A DNA stretch of 64,000 nt, from assembly GCA_963693365.1 (NCBI GenBank), contig CAVNZM010000001.1:17050001-17114000 (forward strand). Reading direction: 5' to 3'. The notes beneath the pieces were generated by a model, which did no database searches, was not told the origin of the DNA, and saw only the letters and a list, made by a program, of their open reading frames with translations. Positions within the stretch are counted from its first letter, which is position 1. Each line of letters opens with the position of its first letter. This document shows positions 58,636-64,000 of this stretch, in pieces. The position numbers and the translations under genes are program-made. The stretch comes from Amoebidium appalachense (taxonomy: Eukaryota > Ichthyosporea).

Positions 58636-59035
58636 TAGTTAGGATTGTTAAAAGTTTGCCAAGTTAGCTTAGCTAATAATACTGTAGCACCCTAGCTAGA
58701 GTACTGTCGGTGCTGGGTGGAAGATGGTAGTTCCCCATGAGCACCCCAAGGGGTCCCTCCGGGAACAAAACGGGATAAACGTTTTTGGAAAAAAAAAGAA
58801 ACAAAGGGAAAGGGGGAGGTTGGCATAAATCTCGTCTTTTATCCCGTTCTGTCCCGGGGGGGGGGGGGGGGGGGGGGGGAGGGGAAGAGGGGGGGGGGGG
58901 GGGGGGGGCTGCTTAGGGGTCCCTCACGAGAACTACCATCGATATCTTTCGCTAAGCATCGACTGTACCCTACCTCCAGGAGTGCTAATAGTGCATTCAG
59001 CTAAGCTAACACACCTTTACCAATCCTAACAGCTA
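58636..59035. mobile_element. Imperfect 400-bp inverted-repeat element
   Basis: The arms begin TAGTTAGGATTG and TAGCTGTTAGGATTG (reverse complement of the right end), then share GTTAGCTTAGCT, GATGGTAGTTC and, nearer the centre, AACGGGATAAA. The arms match imperfectly with gaps over about 150 nt, around a G-rich centre. No coding sequence. An old MITE or hairpin-forming element. Confidence 0.65.
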
Positions 59036-59714
59036 GTACACACCTAGCCCAGGGTTTTTGCCCCGGCCTCATTAGTGGAGAGGGTGACATAAAGAGGATA
59101 GGGTCAAGGGGGAGGGGGATAAAGGGAAGTTTGGCGGTTGGGAGGACGGGGGGAGGGGAGGGCTGAAGGTGGGGGAATTGCGCCGGGGAGTTGAGGCACG
59201 CTTTTAAAATCTCCTCCAATCATTTACAGCTCTGTCTCGGGCATCCACTAGGTCTAGGCCCCAAGCTTGCACGTAAATTTTACATCCGGTTTATCTCAGG
59301 TGCGTCCATCACAGCCAGGTGGTGGTAGGCGCCTGCAGCTATTTATTTGTCGAAATTATTCATTTCGGGAAAATAATAATGACCGACTATTTGATTTGTA
59401 CTACGTGTCAATGTATGTCCTCGTATACGATATCAGTTATTATCATAGTGATGCCCATAAAGCAGAGGAAAACCTAATGCTAAACAAAACCACAGTCCGG
59501 TCCCAGCCAATCAATTCATTCCTTTATGTAATCACCTCTTAATGTTTACGCTAACCTTCCGAATTGAATGTTTACGTTACCCGTTTCTTTCCAGACTTGT
59601 GCTATCCCCAACGCCACTACCCCCTTATAACGGCTGCAATACCAAAAAAAAACTTGCACTCCTGCCTAAGTCTCGCAATCATTCAACCAACTAATCACAT
59701 CCACCGATTATATT

Positions 59715-60547
59715 TTACGCCAGTACGGTGTAAATGGCTGCCACAACCGCAGCCACCACACACCGCATCCCAACCACCACTGATTCCGCCGCATTTCGCT
59801 GAGGGGCAGTTATCCCACCATCCCCACCAGTGCCTGGCACTGTTGGTGTGCTTTCCCCCTTGATCGGATTTGAGCCACCCTCCACACCACTCTCCATCTT
59901 CCATGTAAATACCTTGGGGGGCTGGGCCACGATCTGGGGGGTGTAGCTGTCGCTGGATGACGTCAGCTCGATAGTGACGGTGTTGTTGTTGACCTCGACA
60001 CTGTAGCGTGAAATGAAAGAGGAATAGAAGGGAGATAATAGAAGGGAGATAAGGTGTGGTGGGAGGGGTGAGAAAGGTGGAGAGGGTGGGTGGTGGCGGT
60101 GGGCCGGGGAGGGGGGGGGAAGGGGGGGGGTGGGATAATGGAAAGGGGAGGGGAGAGGACGGTGGAGCAGTAGGCGAGGAGGAGGAGGGAGAGGGGGGAA
60201 GGGGGGAAGGGGGGTGACAGCCTGAGGTTAGGACAGTATAATACGTCCTACATCCTTATCTATGCCAGCCGTGCACAGAGATAAGTTTGGCACGAGAAAA
60301 GTGTTGGGGTGCAGTTGGGACATGGGGCCGGGCTAGACAAGTGAAAAAAGTGCGGCAGAGAGAGGAAGGGGAGAGAGAGGTTGCGCCAAAAGGGGTGGGG
60401 GGGGGAGTTCATTATGGGGGGCTGGGGGGGGGGGGGGGGGGGGGGGCAGGTGGAGGGGGGAGGGTGGGGAGGGGGCGAGGAGGGATGGACCAGCATGAGA
60501 ATAATTATGGAAGGTGGTTTGAAGGAGATTGAAAAGGGGGTGGGGGG

Positions 60548-60594
<47 letters not shown>

Positions 60595-61179
60595 TAAGGT
60601 GCATCATGCACGTACGTGTGGATAGCATCAATGCCGTAGAGCTCGGGGTTGAATCCAGCCAGCTGCAGTTTTGTGCTGCGCCTGATGGTGAGCACTGGCT
60701 TGCACATGTCATTGCCTTTTATGGACACACTGCTCATCTGCCCGTCCTTAAGGTTGGCATCGGCCTCGATTCCACACGTGTCACGTGACAGACGTTCCAA
60801 GTAGTGTGTCCCAATATTGTCCATCTGCGAAATTTCCCGGGGGGGGGGGGGTTGGAGGGGGGGAAAGGGGGGGGGGGGGGGGGGGGGGTCGGTTAGAGAT
60901 TTGCTATGTATGTAATATAGGGATACTATCTTTAAATAGGTGTCATGACCTTGCATGCAGTGTGTGCCTTTATGTGTGGGCGATCAAGGGCAGGAGTGGG
61001 CAGAGGGGTTAAGGGAGGGAGAGAGTTGTAATGCCGATTGTATTGGTTGCACATCAACTTCTTTGTGTGAGTACGTGTGGGTACAGAAGCTTGCATCTCT
61101 TTTCTTTTCTTTCTTTCAAATTCGTTTTTCCTTCTTTCTCTTTGTGTGTGTGGATTTTTTTCCTTTCTTTTTTTTTTTT

Positions 61180-61211
<32 letters not shown>

Positions 61212-61218
61212 GGGGGGG

Positions 61219-61249
<31 letters not shown>

Positions 61250-62568
61250 ACGGACGAAGGGAAAGGGGGAGGGGGGAGTGAGTGGCTAAACTTGAGGAGG
61301 GGCCTGGGGGGGGTGGGGGGTTGGGGGGGTGGATAGGGAGGGAGAAGGGTAGGGGGGAGGGGGGGGGGAGGGGGGGTTATTTCGTACCTTTGGAGACCTG
61401 ATGGGGATCTTGCTGACCATGTTCATGTAGCGGTAGAGGGTTGCATCAGCAAAGTAGGTGACCAGTGTGATGGTGTCCTGGGTGTCCTTCTTGGTGAAGG
61501 CGTGCAGGTTGGCCTGATGGAACATGTAGGGGTCGTGGCGGAATGCAAGCAGGTAGTACATGGCGTTGAACGCTTGCCTGTTTAAGCAAGTGTGTGAGTG
61601 ATGATTGGTGCAGTCGGTGTGGCTCGATATAATAGTTTTCTGGTAGAAAGGAGCACAAAAGGAAAATGTATCGAGACCCCCAAAGAGCATAAGCCCCCTT
61701 TCCCCCTCCCCCCCCCCCCCCCCTCCCCCCCCACTCCCCCCCCCCCCCCAAGGCGGGCGCCCATACATACACCATCACCGCCCATGACACATCCACCCAT
61801 CCACACGTGCACTTATAACCAATACTTCTGTCCGGATATCGAAAACACCACGAGTTATAACCTGGCAGAGTCATGCATTGCCTTTCAGCAAGGGCCGCAC
61901 CCTCCCCCCCCCCCCCCCTCCCCCCACCTCCACCCGCCCTCCCACTCCTCCCCCTCCCCCCCCCCACACACACACCCTCCGGTGTGCCGTTTCTCACCTG
62001 TCAATAGCCTCATCGAGTGTGTAAATCTTGTTGGCACAGGGGGGTCCAAATGTGCCCCAGCACTGGCTGGCCCCTGGCTGGTTGTAGAACTGCAGGAACC
62101 GGTCCTCGTTGTGCACGTTGTATGCAATGCTCAGAGAGTGACGGGGCAGAATTACAAGCCCCGGCACGGTGTAGTTCTCGGCTTTGGTGACGTAGGGGTG
62201 GTGCGGGGACACCTGGGGGATTGTGGCATTAGCATTCGGCTGCATGTGTCTGTGGATGTTTAATTGTATGGGGTCTGGGTGGATGTCTTGCATTATTACC
62301 ATCGACAAACCCCCACCCCACGGACCCCCCCCCCCCCCCCCCCCCCCCCAAATCCCCACCCACCCCAGCATCCCTCAAATCCCTTCCATCTGCACCTTTT
62401 TATGTTTCCCCCAGATCCGCATAATCTCTCACTTTCCGGGTAACGTAATAATCTCATAAAGTGCATTTGGGTTGTTGGTAGGGGTGCAGAAGAGGACAAG
62501 GTGGGGGGGGGGGGGGGGGGGGGGGGGTAAAAGGGGTGTATGATAGGAACAGGGCGGCCCAGGGGACG

Positions 62569-62600
<32 letters not shown>

Positions 62601-62953
62601 AGACGGACCTTGTCACCGTACAGCTCGGGGCGGCTGTTGTCACCCGTCACATGGAGGATGCCCATCTTCTTGAACGTTTGATGTAGCAGAGAGTTGTCGG
62701 GCCGGGGGGGGAACGATGCAAATTTGTTTTCGGGCCAGTATTTGGAGGCGTCAAACTGCCAGCCACGTGGAACCAGGCCTGAAATTTCGGGGGGAACCAA
62801 TGAGTTCTTGGAGAAGCGGTTGGTGGGCAGGCGGTAGCCCTTAACCCCGTTCTTGCCGTACCGGGCCAGAAAATTTGCGGAATTTGTGTCGAGGAAATAC
62901 TCGTTGGGGAAGACGGCTTTGTTGATTCTGATGTTGTTTCCCATGCCAAGGCT

Positions 62954-62991
<38 letters not shown>

Positions 62992-63700
62992 AACATAATT
63001 TGGTTCATGTACAATCTACGATAGAAGGGGCCGGGGGGGGGGGGGGGGGGGGGGGAAGGCAGTGGAATGGCAAGAGAGAAAGGAAAGCAAGACTGGTGTG
63101 AGGTGGCTGCCCCCGGGCCGGGGCTGGGGGGAGGGGGGGGGGGGGAGGGGAGGGGGGTATCGAGTAAACAGCCACAGCAAGGCATATACCCCCCCCCCCC
63201 CCCCCTACCACCACCACCATCTCCCCCCCCCCCCCCCCCCCCCCCCCCAACACACACACACACAACAACAAAACACTGACACATACGCACACGCTCACAC
63301 ACCTGCTCACACTATACCTGTGGCTGCCTAACCACTCGCATCCTGCATCCCCCCCCCCCCCCCCCTCCCGTCCCCCTCTCTCTTCCACCCCCTCCTCCCC
63401 CCACCCCTCCCCACCACCTTCCCCCCTCCCCCTCCCCCCCACACACACACACTCTCATCACCACTACCCTCCACCTCACCCCCTCCACCCACACCAGTGT
63501 GTTTTGCACTTACTCTGCATTGTATTTGAGCTCTGCCTCCATCCGTGCAGCAGGCAGGGGGCAGACCGTATTTGGTGTCTTGCAGTCGTCAAAAGCCGCG
63601 TAGTCGAGGTGTTGGTGGGTCCACGTATGAGATACCCAGTTGAACTCCTTGGCATTTTGCATGCTGACAAGCGTGAGCGAGTCCCCGTTTGCAATGTCCT
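59715..63700 (-). CDS. Probable CE18 (Agd3-like) polysaccharide deacetylase, GPI-like C-terminus (5' part outside window)
   Basis: Six exons in the window: 63514-63700, 62609-62951, 61998-62212, 61388-61577, 60616-60824, 59715-60000; 1430 nt in frame, stop TAA, N-terminal exons beyond the right edge. Exon 63514-63700 has WVSHTWTHQHLD, a HTxTH metal-binding motif as in carbohydrate esterases. Exon 61388-61577 has AFRHDPYMFHQANL, which I recall as characteristic of fungal Agd3, the CE18 deacetylase of galactosaminogalactan. Motifs such as YFLDTNSANF and WGTFGPPCANKIY lie between. Expected reaction: removal of N-acetyl groups from an extracellular amino-sugar polymer. The C-terminus has a Ser/Gly/Thr/Pro-rich stretch and a final hydrophobic SVVVGMRCVVAAVVAAIYTV without a basic tail, as for a GPI anchor signal. 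Family assignment is from memory of motifs, not from a search. Confidence 0.8.
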
Positions 63701-64000
63701 CTGCGGGCGTGAAGAAAAGGTTGGAAGGGGTTAGTCAAAGAATGATATTTTGCACATGACAAACTGTAGAAAGTGAGGATTTTTCTTCCCCTCCTCCCCC
63801 CCCCCCCCCCCCCCCCCCCCCCCCTTTTTGTTTTTAAAGAAAAAAAAAAAATTGTGGAAGTGCACGTATGCTGCATGTGTTTTTCTGGAGTCAACGTTGT
63901 GTTCGTCGAACACACACTGTGCGAAATGAGTAGCCATATGCACGTTGATTTGGTTTGCTCAACGGGCCGGGCCGGGGAAATTTTTTTTGCGGGAGGGAAG
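63701..64000. other. Intron of the deacetylase gene
   Basis: Upstream of the last visible acceptor (CCGCAG at 63701-63706). It holds a C run (63797-63824, + strand), an A run and non-repetitive sequence. No further exon recognised before the window ends. Confidence 0.4.

Larger units (their letters stand above)
57081..59714. other. Intergenic region with mobile-element remains
   Basis: Holds the gene 7 promoter on its left and the 3' flank of the deacetylase gene on its right. Between them are a LINE remnant, a CCATGG-rich palindromic cluster, facing C/G runs and a 400-bp inverted-repeat element, each listed separately. The piece 59040-59700 is non-repetitive; no gene is supported there. Confidence 0.5.

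Overview
The window is nuclear DNA of an intron-rich eukaryote. It holds six multi-exon protein genes and two single-exon genes. TAA, TAG and TGA all end genes, so the code is standard. Genes such as a protein O-mannosyltransferase, an ABCC transporter and a probable CE18 deacetylase suggest a unicellular eukaryote outside the plant lineage (a fungus-related or holozoan protist, or another protist with a glycosylated surface). The species cannot be fixed from the sequence. Exon limits below were read by hand from GT/AG sites, reading-frame phase and protein continuity. Every assembled model keeps frame to a whole number of codons.

Layout: (1) 24-11827, minus, an ABCC/MRP-type transporter that runs off the left edge inside the first nucleotide-binding domain. 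(2) 13708-14388, minus, a single-exon secreted or type I membrane protein of unknown function. (3) 16374-23448, minus, a 10-exon CAMK-like Ser/Thr kinase. (4) 24230-31938, minus, an 11-exon protein with three EF-hands and a PH domain. (5) 34310-35107, plus, a single-exon two-pass membrane protein with a Pro-rich tail. (6) 39259-51308, plus, a 13-exon protein O-mannosyltransferase with a MIR region. (7) 52802-57080, minus, a 4-exon protein of unknown family with a basic motif. (8) 59715 to beyond 63700, minus, a probable CE18 (Agd3-like) deacetylase with a GPI-like C-terminus, cut at the right edge. A 5'-truncated LINE remnant lies at 57682-57909. Genes 6 and 8 suggest a cell surface rich in mannosylated proteins and modified polysaccharide; genes 3 and 4 are kinase and probable calcium-sensor functions. 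They do not look like a functional cluster.

The most unusual property is the non-coding DNA. Introns are filled with long homopolymers, (CA)n and (CT)n. On the sense strand of the host gene these are mostly C, CA and CT, whichever strand the gene is on. C-tracts often start within about 15 nt of a 5' splice site or end at the 3' AG. Short dispersed elements with a shared head, a body and a poly(C) tail lie in introns of at least five genes, and all nine intronic copies found point the same way as the host gene. In one case the poly(C) tail forms the polypyrimidine tract of a splice acceptor. This looks like an introner-like or SINE-like family that may help build introns. Three other inverted-repeat (MITE-like) elements were also found.
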